64,000 nt of DNA, taken from Planktomarina sp. (lineage in GTDB: Bacteria > Pseudomonadota > Alphaproteobacteria > Rhodobacterales > Rhodobacteraceae). The notes under the pieces are model-generated. The model saw only the letters and a program-made list of their open reading frames with translations. It was not told where the DNA came from and made no database searches. Location of the stretch: assembly GCA_020630015.1 (NCBI GenBank), contig JAHDCF010000001.1:81946-145945 (forward strand), written 5' to 3'. Below are positions 54,474 through 63,807 of the stretch, in pieces (within the stretch, counting starts at the first letter, position 1; every line of letters begins with the position of its first letter). A program made the position numbers and the translations under genes.

Positions 54474-57209
54474 ATGAGCGACGACACCCCAATCGATACC
54501 GAAGAATCTGGCGCTGAACGCGAACGTCCCGCATACGACGGCCCATCGATCAGTATCACGGAGGAAATGAAAACCTCCTATCTGGATTACGCCATGAGTG
54601 TAATCGTGAGTCGTGCGATTCCCGATTTGCGCGATGGGCTGAAGCCGGTGCACAGGCGCATCCTTTATGCCATGCACGAAACGGGCAACAGCCACGATAA
54701 GGCATACCGCAAATCGGCCCGTCCTGTTGGCGATGTTATGGGGAAATATCACCCGCATGGCGACGGGGCGATTTATGACGCGTTGGTGCGGATGGCACAG
54801 GATTTTTCCATGTCCCTGCCCCTTTTGGACGGTCAAGGAAACTTTGGGTCCATGGATGGCGATAACCCCGCCGCCATGCGTTATACCGAAGTGCGCATGG
54901 ACAAACCCGCCGCATTTCTTTTATCGGACATCGACAAAGAAACAGTGGATTTTCAAGATAACTATGACGGCAAAGATCGTGAACCCACGGTCCTGCCTGC
55001 GCGCTTTCCCAACATGCTGGTCAATGGTGCCGGCGGTATCGCGGTGGGTATGGCCACCAACATCCCCCCCCACAATTTGGGAGAGGTTGTCGATGCAACC
55101 CTTGCTTTGATCGAAGATCCAGACCTGACGTCCGAACAACTTATTGAATATGTCCCTGGCCCTGATTTCCCGACAGGGGGCATTATGCTGGGCCGTTCGG
55201 GGGCGCGCAAAGCCTATCTTGAAGGGCGCGGTTCGGTGATTGTGCGGTCAAAGACGCGGGTTGAAGAAATCCGCAAAGATCGCTGGGCCATCGTCATCGA
55301 TGAGATCCCTTATCAAGTAAACAAGGCCGCGATGATCGACAAAATCGCAGAGGCCGCCCGCGACAAAAAGATCGAAGGCATTGCCCACGTACAAGACGAA
55401 TCCGATCGAAACGGCGTACGGGTTGTGATCGAACTGAAACGTGATGCAACCGCAGAGGTGGTTTTAAACCAACTGTTCCGTTTCACGCCGATGCAAACCT
55501 ATTTCGGCTGTAATATGCTGGCCCTGAATGGGGGTCGCCCAGAACAGCTGACGTTGCGCCGTTTCCTGACCAGTTTTATCGATTTCCGCGAAGATGTTGT
55601 TGCCCGCCGCACCGCGCATTTGTTGCGCAAAGCGCGGGAACGCAGCCATATCCTGTGTGGTTTGGCCGTGGCCGTTACCAACATTGATGAAGTTGTGAAC
55701 ACCATCCGTGCCTCTGCCGATGCGGCCGAGGCCCGAGAAAGGCTGATGACCCGCCGTTGGCCTGCCGCCGATATCTTGGATTACATCGCCCTGATTGATG
55801 ATCCGACCCACACAGCAAACGAAGACGGCACCTATAACCTGTCTGAAACACAGGCCCGCGCGATTTTGGAATTGCGCCTGCAACGCCTGACCCAGATCGG
55901 CGTGAAAGAGGTGACGGACGAGTTGGAAGAACTGGCCGGGAAAATCAAAGAATACCTTGAAATCCTGTCCTCCCGCGACCGGATCATGGGCATTATCTCG
56001 GACGAATTGCGTGAAGTTCGCGAACAATTCGCCGTTCCCCGCCGTACCGAAATCACCGAATGGTCCGGTGATATGGAAGACGAAGACCTGATCGAAAAGG
56101 AAGATATGGTCGTGACGGTCACTGCCGGTGGATATATCAAACGCACAGCCTTGGCTGATTTCCGCTCTCAACGTCGTGGTGGGAAAGGCCTGCAAGGGAT
56201 GGCCACCAAAGACGAAGATGTGGTCACCACCCTTTTTGTGGCGAACACCCACACACAACTTCTGTTCTTCACCACCGATGGCATGGCCTATAAGCTGAAA
56301 ACATGGCGCCTGCCCCTTGGGGGACGCACGGCCAAAGGCAAAGCCATTGTGAACATCCTGCCAATCCCATCTGGCGTCAGCATCGCGGCGATTATGCCGG
56401 TGGATGTGGATGAAAAGGATTGGGGGGATCTGCAAATTGTTTTTGCCACATCCGAGGGTGACGTGCGCCGCAATCGTTTGTCAGATTTTACCAATGTGAA
56501 ATCAAACGGCAAAATCGCCATGAAGCTACCCGAAGGGGTGGAATTGGTGAATGCACGTATCTGTTCTGAAGATGATGATGTCATGTTGGTTACGAACACG
56601 GGCCGCGCCATTCGATTTGCCAGCACCGATTTGCGCGTCTTTAACAGCCGCAGTTCCACAGGTGTGCGGGGTATTAAGGTCGATGGCGATCACGTGGTGT
56701 CCATGTCTGTGATCCGCCACTTTAAGGCCAGCCCCGAGGAAAGGGCTGCGTATCTGAAAATGCGCCGCGCGGTTGCCGGGCTGACGGATGCCGATGGTGA
56801 TGAAGACAGCGAAATTGCAGGCGATATCACCCAAGAACGTTACGCCGAAATGTCCGCCGCTGAAAACTTGATCCTGACCATCACCAAAGATGGGGCGGGT
56901 AAATTGTCATCCAGCCATGATTACCCCGTGCGTGGTCGCGGTGGCATGGGCGTTATGGCCATGGACAAAGCCATGCGCGGCGGCGATATCGTCGTCAGCT
57001 TCCCGGTGGAAATGGAAGATCAGATCATGCTGGTCACATCCACAGGCCAATCCATCCGTTGCCCAATTGATGGCATTTCATTCAGATCGCGATCTGCCGG
57101 TGGGGTCAAAGTCTTTGACACGGCCAAAGGTGAAAGCGTTGTGTCGGTCGCCTATATCCCCGACCAAGGGGATGAAGAAGAAACGCCAGAGGCCGCACCA
57201 GAAACCTGA
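54474..57209 (+). CDS. gyrA: DNA gyrase subunit A
   Basis: The 911-residue type IIA topoisomerase subunit introduces negative supercoils with GyrB. The N-terminus ([40 protein letters not shown]) is canonical, Tyr137 in [10 protein letters not shown] is the DNA-cleaving residue, and the GyrA box QRRGGKG ([11 protein letters not shown]) marks true gyrase and not ParC. The quinolone region reads [23 protein letters not shown] long acidic tail ([15 protein letters not shown]) closes the protein. No terminator follows. Confidence 0.98.
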   Translation: MSDDTPIDTEESGAERERPAYDGPSISITEEMKTSYLDYAMSVIVSRAIPDLRDGLKPVHRRILYAMHETGNSHDKAYRKSARPVGDVMGKYHPHGDGAIYDALVRMAQDFSMSLPLLDGQGNFGSMDGDNPAAMRYTEVRMDKPAAFLLSDIDKETVDFQDNYDGKDREPTVLPARFPNMLVNGAGGIAVGMATNIPPHNLGEVVDATLALIEDPDLTSEQLIEYVPGPDFPTGGIMLGRSGARKAYLEGRGSVIVRSKTRVEEIRKDRWAIVIDEIPYQVNKAAMIDKIAEAARDKKIEGIAHVQDESDRNGVRVVIELKRDATAEVVLNQLFRFTPMQTYFGCNMLALNGGRPEQLTLRRFLTSFIDFREDVVARRTAHLLRKARERSHILCGLAVAVTNIDEVVNTIRASADAAEARERLMTRRWPAADILDYIALIDDPTHTANEDGTYNLSETQARAILELRLQRLTQIGVKEVTDELEELAGKIKEYLEILSSRDRIMGIISDELREVREQFAVPRRTEITEWSGDMEDEDLIEKEDMVVTVTAGGYIKRTALADFRSQRRGGKGLQGMATKDEDVVTTLFVANTHTQLLFFTTDGMAYKLKTWRLPLGGRTAKGKAIVNILPIPSGVSIAAIMPVDVDEKDWGDLQIVFATSEGDVRRNRLSDFTNVKSNGKIAMKLPEGVELVNARICSEDDDVMLVTNTGRAIRFASTDLRVFNSRSSTGVRGIKVDGDHVVSMSVIRHFKASPEERAAYLKMRRAVAGLTDADGDEDSEIAGDITQERYAEMSAAENLILTITKDGAGKLSSSHDYPVRGRGGMGVMAMDKAMRGGDIVVSFPVEMEDQIMLVTSTGQSIRCPIDGISFRSRSAGGVKVFDTAKGESVVSVAYIPDQGDEEETPEAAPET

Positions 57210-57239
57210 TCGGGTGTATAAAAACAACGGGAAGGCCCC

Positions 57240-57623
57240 TTAAGGAAAGTTAAGCTGCTTTCCCTCTTCGATCCGGAATGGTGTTGGTGGTGTGGTTTTG
57301 GAGACCCAAAAATATGTGCCGGCGTATTCCATCACCAGCCACCCTTCCCATTCTGTGTCGCCGGGCCAAATGCTTTGATATTCACTGGCATCATCGCTGA
57401 CGCGCCATTCCCCACGGGCCGACCGCGCCCCTTGGGCGGCATAAATCGTGATACCATCTTCACCGAAATATTGGCGATAGGATTGCCCTTCCCAATGGCC
57501 CACGGCGGTATTGCCCGTCAAAAGCGCGCTGATTTCATGGCTTTGCAGTTTCACAGATTGCCCCTGCACCGCACCCGCCAAAGACATCAAACCCGACAGC
57601 ACCAGAATAAATATACGTTTCAT
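57240..57623 (-). CDS. Small exported protein, unknown function
   Basis: A 127-residue secreted protein with a signal peptide (MKRIFILVLSGLMSLAGAVQGQS). The mature part GNTAVGHWEGQSYRQYFGEDGITIYAAQGARSARGEWRVSDDASEYQSIWPGDTEWEGWLVMEYAGTYFWVS is rich in aromatic residues and reads as a small beta-rich domain of the kind common in alphaproteobacteria. No function can be named. A TTAA-N7-TTAA site lies about 107 nt upstream. Confidence 0.75.
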   Translation of the reverse strand: MKRIFILVLSGLMSLAGAVQGQSVKLQSHEISALLTGNTAVGHWEGQSYRQYFGEDGITIYAAQGARSARGEWRVSDDASEYQSIWPGDTEWEGWLVMEYAGTYFWVSKTTPPTPFRIEEGKQLNFP

Positions 57624-57729
57624 GCAGCGTCCCTTCCCTTCTGGGGCAGAGTATTTCCATCTTCGATCGCCGCTGCAAGATCACAACGCAACCCAACCCA
57701 TCAAAAGGTTAACGGTCAAAGGGCGAACC

Positions 57730-57744
57730 TTAACCTTGCCTTAA
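57730..57744. promoter_or_regulatory. CtrA-box-like sequence
   Basis: TTAA-CCTTGCC-TTAA matches the CtrA recognition sequence TTAA-N7-TTAA. It lies in the 228-nt gap upstream of the small exported protein gene, with more TTAA and GTTAAC motifs close by (57706, 57770). CtrA is known in Rhodobacterales as a motility/gene transfer regulator. Confidence 0.5.
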
Positions 57745-57796
57745 CAAATCAAGAAAATTTGTTAACACATCCGGCTTTCGCGCAAAATGCACCTTC

Positions 57797-57838
57797 GGTG
57801 TACGGGGTGTGTACAGGGTGTGTACGGGTTGTGCACAG
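57797..57838. repeat. Short tandem repeat, 11-nt period, about four units
   Basis: GGTGTACGG / GGTGTGTACAG / GGTGTGTACGG / GTTGTGCACAG form an imperfect array with an 11-nt spacing, close to one helical turn. It lies in the gap between the small exported protein and the M32 peptidase gene, just downstream of the latter. Such spacing could allow cooperative protein binding on one face; function unknown. Confidence 0.6.
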
Positions 57839-57851
57839 CCGTTCGCCCGGT

Positions 57852-59312
57852 TCATAAATCGTATAACACACCGAACTTATCGTTAAGATATGCCATCAAA
57901 GGGGCCTCTGTCGGGGCAAAACCGCAGGCATCTTGGATGGTCTGCGTTGGTGTTTTCAGACCGCCAAATCTTTGCAGATTGTCCCGCAACCAGCCCGTCG
58001 CCTGGGCCGTGTCACCCTGCGCCAATTGGGTATCCAAATCCGGTATCGCCGCACGCAATCCTTGATGCAAACATCCGGCATACACATTGCCCAAGCTGTA
58101 GGTCGGGAAATATCCAAACAACCCAACCGACCAATGCACATCCTGCAAGCATCCGTTCGACGCACGATCCACCGCAAACCCGAAATCTGACTTGAACCGA
58201 TCGTTCCAAGCGGTTTCCAAATCCGCGACGATCAAATCCCCAGACACAAGCGCGCGTTCCAAATCAAATCGCAGCAAAACATGCAGATTATACTGCACTT
58301 CGTCGGCCTCTGTCCGGATGAAACCATCGCTGACCCGGTTCACGACCTTATAGAACGTGTCAGCGTCAGAAACACCAAAATCTCCAAAGGTTTCAATCAT
58401 TTGTCCATAAAGCCACCCCGTGAAGGCGCGGCTGCGGCCCAGCTGGTTTTCATAGATGCGGGATTGGCTTTCATGCACCCCCATCGACACACCATGTCCG
58501 ATGGATGTGAGGGCAAAATCTGGGTCGATGTTTTGCTCATAACAAGCATGACCGACCTCATGTATCGTGGAATAAAAGCAATTGAACGGATCGCGTTCGG
58601 CCGTCCGCGTTGTGATACGTACATCGGCCCCAGACCCGCTGGAAAATGGGTGCACCGCCTTATCAATCCGCCCTTTGTTTAGGTCATATCCAAAGGTGGT
58701 GGCCAAGGTTGTGGACAAGGCCAACTGCCCCGCCTCATCAAACGCATGATCCAATTCTGACGGTGCTGATCTTTCCAAAATCGCGGCACGCAAATCCACC
58801 AGCCCCGGCCGCAACGCGCCAAACATCGCATCCAAATCTGCGGCTGTTATTCCCGGCTCGTAATCTTGCAACATCGCATCGTAAACATCCCCACCGTTCG
58901 CAAGGGCAGCACCTTCTTCACGTTTCAGCGCCAATATGTTTTCCAGAACCGGGGCAAACGCCGCAAAATCATCCGCCGCCCGCGCCGCCGCCCAATCCCC
59001 TTGGGCTTGTGACGTGGCAGCGGCAATGGCAGAGGCAAGATCGCTGGGCACTTTTGTGGCTCTGTCAAAGGCCTTACGGATTTCGCGCACTTGCGCCTGT
59101 TCAACCTCTGAAACGGGTGACGCTTTGCCCAACCAATCGCCGATGCGCGGATCACAACGGCGGGCATGCAAAACCGCTTCGATTGCTGCCATTTCCTCCG
59201 CCCTTTGTGGGGCAGATCCGGCGGCCATCATGGTTTCTTGATCCCACCCTAACCGGCCTGCGATTTGGGCTAAGGCTTGGGTCTGGCGATCGAACTGAAG
59301 AAGCTCTTTCAT
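57852..59312 (-). CDS. Metallocarboxypeptidase, M32 (Taq) family
   Basis: A 486-residue cytosolic zinc carboxypeptidase. HExxH is in STIHEVGHACYEQNID (near residue 250) and the third ligand Glu comes from GVHESQSRIYENQLGRS. Further family blocks: DVRITTRTAERDPFNCFYSTIHEVGH and VSDGFIRTEADEVQYNLHVLLRFDLERAL. The domain is close to the usual 490-500 residues. The ATG directly follows the ctaA stop (TAA-ATG). Confidence 0.95.
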   Translation of the reverse strand: MKELLQFDRQTQALAQIAGRLGWDQETMMAAGSAPQRAEEMAAIEAVLHARRCDPRIGDWLGKASPVSEVEQAQVREIRKAFDRATKVPSDLASAIAAATSQAQGDWAAARAADDFAAFAPVLENILALKREEGAALANGGDVYDAMLQDYEPGITAADLDAMFGALRPGLVDLRAAILERSAPSELDHAFDEAGQLALSTTLATTFGYDLNKGRIDKAVHPFSSGSGADVRITTRTAERDPFNCFYSTIHEVGHACYEQNIDPDFALTSIGHGVSMGVHESQSRIYENQLGRSRAFTGWLYGQMIETFGDFGVSDADTFYKVVNRVSDGFIRTEADEVQYNLHVLLRFDLERALVSGDLIVADLETAWNDRFKSDFGFAVDRASNGCLQDVHWSVGLFGYFPTYSLGNVYAGCLHQGLRAAIPDLDTQLAQGDTAQATGWLRDNLQRFGGLKTPTQTIQDACGFAPTEAPLMAYLNDKFGVLYDL

Positions 59313-60446
59313 TTATGTACCTCGAATGGTTTCACCCATGGGATATCCGGTCAAGAAACGGGCGCGCACAATGGCAAACCACAACAAGATCGCCAAGAAT
59401 TGGTGCACAATCGCCAACTGCAAGGGTGAGGAATACATGACGGTAACAATTCCCATAATCATCTGCAAAATCAATATGATACCAACCGTTCCAAAGGCCG
59501 ATCTTGTGCGTTTGAAGGCCGCTTTTGCCCCCTGCATTCCCACATAGATGCCAAACCCAAACAACAGATAGGCACTGATGCGGTGGATGAATTGTACCAA
59601 TCCATCATTTTCGAAAAAGTTACGCCACCATGGGCTGATGTCGAACATATCAGGTGGGAAAAATCCACCAGCCATCAAAGGCCAATCCGGGTAATTTCGC
59701 CCTGCATCAATCCCCGCCACAAGGGCCCCCAACAGGATCTGCAAAAAGACGAAATGCATCAGTCCCGTTGACAAAGACCACAGCTTCGCAGGGCGATTGC
59801 GGCGCGCCTGCAAAAGATCGGCCTCCGCGCGGCCAAGGATCAGGGCCTGCCAAATCACAAAGCCCAACAAGGCAAAAGCGGCACCCAAATGGGCCATCAA
59901 CCAGTATGATTTAACATCAAGGGCATCCAAACCGGACCGGACCATCAACCACCCGATCAAGCCTTGCACGGCAATAAATGGGCCAATTAAAAACAGTGAT
60001 GTCCGGCGCGCGGGGGGAAGTTTTTTCAACACCAAAAACGCCAAAAACCCAACCAACCAGAACAGCCCAATAAAACGCCCCAATTGGCGATGGCCCCATT
60101 CCCACCAATAGATGACCTTAAAGTCGGCCATCGTCATCGAAGCATTTTGTTCTTTGAATTCAGTCGTGGTTTGATAGGCCGCGAACGCAGCATCCCAGGC
60201 CGCGGCTGACATGGGCGGAATGGCCCCCATAACCGGGGCCCATTCGGTGATCGATAATCCCGAATCCGTAAGCCGGGTCAGCCCGCCAACCAAAATCATA
60301 ACCACGATCAATGCAGCCAAAGCCCAAAGCCAAGTGGCCACAGCCCCGCGGGCCGCGCCATCGGTGCGTGTGATCGTGCCTGTGGCGGCAGATGCGATTT
60401 TCGTATCTGTGCCAACCTCTTGAAAAATATTGCGTTTTTCTGACAT
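59313..60446 (-). CDS. ctaA: Heme A synthase (COX15/CtaA)
   Basis: Hydroxylates heme O to heme A for cytochrome c oxidase. The 377 residues have about eight membrane helices and the blocks GLTRLTDSGLSITEWAPVMGAIPPM, YWWEWGHRQLGRFIGLFW (His ligand), AHLGAAFALLGFVIWQ, GALVAGIDAGRNYPDWPLMAGGFFPPD and LVQFIHRISAYLLFGFG with the second His. Type 2 CtaA of alphaproteobacteria has this size. It lies directly upstream of the M32 peptidase gene. Confidence 0.96.
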   Translation of the reverse strand: MSEKRNIFQEVGTDTKIASAATGTITRTDGAARGAVATWLWALAALIVVMILVGGLTRLTDSGLSITEWAPVMGAIPPMSAAAWDAAFAAYQTTTEFKEQNASMTMADFKVIYWWEWGHRQLGRFIGLFWLVGFLAFLVLKKLPPARRTSLFLIGPFIAVQGLIGWLMVRSGLDALDVKSYWLMAHLGAAFALLGFVIWQALILGRAEADLLQARRNRPAKLWSLSTGLMHFVFLQILLGALVAGIDAGRNYPDWPLMAGGFFPPDMFDISPWWRNFFENDGLVQFIHRISAYLLFGFGIYVGMQGAKAAFKRTRSAFGTVGIILILQMIMGIVTVMYSSPLQLAIVHQFLAILLWFAIVRARFLTGYPMGETIRGT

Positions 60447-60492
60447 GATGCCCCCTTCACTTCCCTTAACCTAGGGCCAAGTCAGCGGTGCT

Positions 60493-61236
60493 TCAATCCC
60501 GCTCTTTCCAGCGGACCATCTGCCGCAGCAAACCGTGAAAAATTTGCACGTCTGCCCGTGTCAACGGCATGCGCGACCACATGTTGCGCAAGTTGATTTT
60601 CATTCCATCCGCTTTGGTTTCAGGGAAAAAGAACCCCGCCGTTTCCAACCTGTCTTCGTAATGTTCAGCCAGTTTTTCAATCTCATGCCCCGTGGCCCAT
60701 TCTGTTTTGGCCATGTCCACGCGCTCAGCCTCTGTGGATGTTGTTTGTCTGCGCCATTCATAGCCTAACAATAAAACACATTGGGCCAGATTAAGAGACG
60801 CATAAAGCGGGTTCACAGGCACATTGATGATGGCATTTGCACGGGCAATATCGTCATTTTCCAACCCCGCCCTTTCGGGGCCGAACAAAACCGCCACACG
60901 TTCCCCTTTGGCAATTCGGTCCTTGGCTTCTTTCATGGCGTGTTCGGGCGTGAACACGGGCTTTGTCAGCCCCCGTGCCCGCGCCGTTGTGGCCATGACA
61001 AAGGTTGCATCTTCCAAAGCTTCGGCAGTTGTATCCACCAAACGCGCTTCATCCAAAAGCCGCCCCGCACCACTGGCCATGGCCACTGCCTTGGAATTGG
61101 GCCATCCGTCGCGGGGGGCCACAATGCGCATGTGATCCAGCTCAAAATTCCACATAGCACGTGCCGCCGCACCAATGTTTTCACCCATTTGGGGCCGAAC
61201 AAGAACGAATGCGGGTTGATTGGTTTTATCCTTCAT
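60493..61236 (-). CDS. trmJ: tRNA (cytidine/uridine-2'-O-)-methyltransferase TrmJ
   Basis: SpoU (SPOUT)-family methyltransferase that 2'-O-methylates position 32 of several tRNAs. The 247 residues start MKDKTNQPAFVLVRPQMGENIGAAARAMWNFELDHMRIV and have VAVLFGPERAGLENDDIARANAIINVPVNPLYASLNLAQCVLLLGYEWRR, the knot motifs. The C-terminal extension (HEIEKLAEHYEDRLETAGFFFPETKADGMKINLRNMWSRMPLTRADVQIFHGLLRQM) is TrmJ-specific. ATG at 61236 chosen; the tracked start adds 35 residues. Confidence 0.93.
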   Translation of the reverse strand: MKDKTNQPAFVLVRPQMGENIGAAARAMWNFELDHMRIVAPRDGWPNSKAVAMASGAGRLLDEARLVDTTAEALEDATFVMATTARARGLTKPVFTPEHAMKEAKDRIAKGERVAVLFGPERAGLENDDIARANAIINVPVNPLYASLNLAQCVLLLGYEWRRQTTSTEAERVDMAKTEWATGHEIEKLAEHYEDRLETAGFFFPETKADGMKINLRNMWSRMPLTRADVQIFHGLLRQMVRWKERD

Positions 61237-61329
61237 GTGGCTGCTTCTATCCTTCACTTTTCCCGGCCACAAGTTGTGGTCAAATCTGAATGAAAGCGCT
61301 ATAGACATCCAGCAAATCAGGAGGCGATT

Positions 61330-61950
61330 ATGGATCAACAAGAACTGGCACAGATCTATCTTATTTCGCCACCCGCCCCTGAATTATCAAGTTTTCCAGC
61401 ACTTTTAGCTGACGCATTGGATGCGGTGGACGTTGCTTGTTTTCGCCTTGCCCTTGCCTCTAAGGATGAGGGCGAAATTGCGCAAATTGCGGATGCCTGC
61501 CGCGAAGTGGCGCACCAAAGGGATGTGGCAATCGTGATTGATGATCACGCGCAATTGGTTCAGCGCCTGGGCCTTGATGGGGTGCACCTGACCAGCGGTG
61601 CCCGCCTTGTGCGTTCCTGCCGCAAAGATCTGGGCGCAGATGTGATTGTAGGAAGCTTCTGCGGCGCCTCTCGCCATGATGGCATGAACGCAGGCGAAGC
61701 AGGTGCCGATTACGTCAGCTTTGGGCCTGTGACCTCCTCTGCGCTTGGGGATGGATCATTGGCCGAAGCGGACTTGTTCCAATGGTGGTCAGAAATGATC
61801 GAAGTGCCCGTCGTCGCGGAAGGCGGCCTTGATGCGGACCTTATCCGAAGTCTGTCACACAAGGTTGATTTCTTTGGTATTGGCCAAGAAATTTGGGGGC
61901 AAGATCATCCGGTTGAAACCCTGCAAACTTTGGCCAAAGCCCGGATTTAA
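61330..61950 (+). CDS. Thiamine phosphate synthase-like protein (ThiE/TenI fold)
   Basis: A 206-residue TIM-barrel protein of the ThiE/TenI superfamily (IDDHAQLVQRLGLDGVHLTSGA, GADYVSFGPVTSS, VPVVAEGGLDADLIRSL, FFGIGQEIW). Typical ThiE residues are absent or changed: the GQEDL block after VHL reads TSGARLV, and the phosphate-binding and TKTK-like stretch is missing. So thiamine phosphate synthase activity is doubtful. It is not in a thiamine operon and no TPP riboswitch is visible. The TTAA at its 3' end is shared with olsA. Confidence 0.7.
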   Translation: MDQQELAQIYLISPPAPELSSFPALLADALDAVDVACFRLALASKDEGEIAQIADACREVAHQRDVAIVIDDHAQLVQRLGLDGVHLTSGARLVRSCRKDLGADVIVGSFCGASRHDGMNAGEAGADYVSFGPVTSSALGDGSLAEADLFQWWSEMIEVPVVAEGGLDADLIRSLSHKVDFFGIGQEIWGQDHPVETLQTLAKARI

Positions 61951-62768
61951 TCCCGCGACAATCCCGCCGCAACAGTGGCTTGCAATGCAGTGGCCAGCGT
62001 CTTGCGATCGGAAAAATCACGAACATGCACCGGCGGGTGATAAATCACATCTACACCACCTTGATTCCACGTTGCCAAAGTGTGCAAAAGATGGGGCCCA
62101 AAATCCATATCCCCCCACCAACCGTAATATCGTGGATCTTCCCCCACCGGTGCGTGATATCGCAACGTGATTGGTTGAATGGCTAAGGTACCCCGCAAAT
62201 CATCCGTCAAAAAGGATTGAAACAAAGTTGGTTTAAACGGCAAAACCTGCATGCCATCCGTTGACGTTCCCTCTGGAAAAAACAAAAGCCTATGCCCAAG
62301 CGACAGGCGTTCATTCATAAGCTGGGTTTGTTCTTTGGCGTGTTTGCGATCGCGCACAACAAACATGGTGCCTGTTGCACGGGCCAACCAACCAATTCCG
62401 GGCCATGACGCCACCTCAGATTTGCTGACGAAAAAGACCTCGTTATAGGCATTCAGCGAAAATATATCCAACCAAGAAGAATGATTTGCCACTGCGGCCC
62501 CCATCCCTTCCATTGGTGTGCCGATGACCCGATGTTTTATTTGCAAAACAAAAAATGCAGAGCGGCAAACAAACTTGGTAATTTTGGGTGTGATCGGACG
62601 CGCCGTTCCAAAAATAGGACGTTCAAAAAAGCGCACCAAAATCAATAGGCCAAGACAACCAAACGTAATTCCACCCAAAATCAGGCCACGAACAAACACC
62701 AAAACCCATCCAAAGGTAGATATGCGATGGTGATCTGGTGGAATGCCTTCGTTCCAAGCTTCATTCAT
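61947..62768 (-). CDS. olsA: Acyltransferase of the PlsC family, ornithine lipid synthesis (OlsA type)
   Basis: A 273-residue O-acyltransferase: one N-terminal membrane segment (FVRGLILGGITFGCLGLLILVRFF), then NHSSWLD (HxxxxD-type block I) and FPEGTSTDGMQVLPFKPTLFQSF (block III), as in 1-acylglycerol-3-phosphate acyltransferases. It overlaps the olsB-like gene by 4 nt, so it probably adds the second acyl chain to lyso-ornithine lipid. A role in phosphatidic acid synthesis is the alternative. Confidence 0.88.
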   Translation of the reverse strand: MNEAWNEGIPPDHHRISTFGWVLVFVRGLILGGITFGCLGLLILVRFFERPIFGTARPITPKITKFVCRSAFFVLQIKHRVIGTPMEGMGAAVANHSSWLDIFSLNAYNEVFFVSKSEVASWPGIGWLARATGTMFVVRDRKHAKEQTQLMNERLSLGHRLLFFPEGTSTDGMQVLPFKPTLFQSFLTDDLRGTLAIQPITLRYHAPVGEDPRYYGWWGDMDFGPHLLHTLATWNQGGVDVIYHPPVHVRDFSDRKTLATALQATVAAGLSRD

Positions 62769-63526
62769 CGATCAAATCCCTTGGTATAAATCTTCTTTTG
62801 CAAAGGGTTCATTCGGTTCAAATCCAAAACCAAACAAATGTCGGTTGTATTGAAATTCAAATCCACAAAAGCACCCTCACCGATCCATCCACCCAGCCTG
62901 AGATACGCTTTTATCAACGCGGGAACATCGCGCATGCCGGATTTTTTATCAAGCCAAGGTGGGCCAAAATCATTCGGTCTTAGGGACGTTTCCCCAATTG
63001 CCTTGGGGCGCAGTTCAGATGGTGCCAAATGAAGTGCGTGCAGATGGGACAGCGGCGTTTGCAACGCTTGCGTATCAACGCCATGGAAACTGGCAACGCC
63101 GAACATGACGTCAATGCCCCTTGCCATCACATGATGCGACAGTGCATTCCAAAGCATCATCATACCCGGTCCACCCCGGTAATCCCTGTGCAAACATGTG
63201 CGCCCCACCTCCAACAAACGCAGGTCAGCGCGTTTTAAGGGCGTCAGATCAAATTCGGTTTCGGTGTAAAATTGACCTGCCTTGGCCATCCCGCCCCCGT
63301 CCAGCAATCGATAGGCCCCTACCACATATTCCCCGTCCGTCCGGGAATCATCAATCAACAAAAGATGTTGGCAAACCTCATCAAAGGTGTCTTTTTCGAT
63401 TTGTTTGTCATGATCCACACCCGCACCGTGCCCACCAAGTTCTTGCACAAACACCCGATATCGCAAGCGTTGTGCCATGCGCAGGTCTGCTTGGGATTGC
63501 GCCAATCGAACGGTCAGCTCAGGCAT
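62765..63526 (-). CDS. olsB: Ornithine-acyl-[acyl carrier protein] N-acyltransferase (OlsB type)
   Basis: A GNAT-fold enzyme of 253 residues, related to hemolysin-type acyltransferases, that transfers a 3-hydroxyacyl chain from ACP to ornithine. Blocks: VRLAQSQADLRMAQRLRYRVFVQELGGHGAGVDHDKQIEKDTFDEVCQHLLLIDD, VVGAYRLLDGGGMAKAGQFYTETEFDLTPL, LLEVGRTCLHRDYRGGPGMMMLWNAL. Start at ATG 63526 (MPELTVRLAQ, GGGGCGG upstream); a start at 63553 adds nine residues. With olsA it makes the phosphorus-free ornithine lipid. Confidence 0.9.
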   Translation of the reverse strand: MPELTVRLAQSQADLRMAQRLRYRVFVQELGGHGAGVDHDKQIEKDTFDEVCQHLLLIDDSRTDGEYVVGAYRLLDGGGMAKAGQFYTETEFDLTPLKRADLRLLEVGRTCLHRDYRGGPGMMMLWNALSHHVMARGIDVMFGVASFHGVDTQALQTPLSHLHALHLAPSELRPKAIGETSLRPNDFGPPWLDKKSGMRDVPALIKAYLRLGGWIGEGAFVDLNFNTTDICLVLDLNRMNPLQKKIYTKGFDR

Positions 63527-63594
63527 TTCCGCCCCTTCGGCAAATACATGCATAGCTTGACTAATACTTCGATATGTTCTTCTTTAAGTTGCAT

Positions 63595-63774
63595 CTATTC
63601 AAAATACGGCAGTAACGTGATGTGAGAGCTTTCAACGACAACTTTACCCATTTCCGGAAAATTGACGGTCACGCGACCCGCGATGTTCGATTGAACCTGT
63701 CCAATGCCCCAATCCGGTTGTGTTGGGTGCTGCACCCTTTGGCCCGGTTCCAAAAATGCGTTCGGATCGTCCAT
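63595..63774 (-). CDS. DUF3553 small protein
   Basis: A 59-residue ORF missed by the track: MDDPNAFLEPGQRVQHPTQPDWGIGQVQSN...GKVVVESSHITLLPYFE. It matches the DUF3553 pattern (VxHPxxPDWGxGQVQS). Function is unknown. It is divergent from chpT, a neighbour it commonly has in Rhodobacterales. The nested ORF at 63644-63967 is a shadow. Confidence 0.85.
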   Translation of the reverse strand: MDDPNAFLEPGQRVQHPTQPDWGIGQVQSNIAGRVTVNFPEMGKVVVESSHITLLPYFE

Positions 63775-63807
63775 AAATTCCCCACTTTCTGAAAGGATAT
63801 ATGACCC

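Noticed and set aside
55464-56435. Minus-strand ORF of 323 residues inside gyrA
   Set aside because: Long antisense ORFs are expected opposite a highly conserved gene with this codon use; the product is His/Gln/Phe-rich and unlike a real protein.
57797-57838. Short repeats considered as a CRISPR array
   Set aside because: Units are 11 nt, imperfect and without spacers; no cas genes are in the window.
61237-61329. TPP riboswitch upstream of the ThiE-like gene
   Set aside because: The gap is under 100 nt and lacks the CUGAGA/ACC thi-box blocks.
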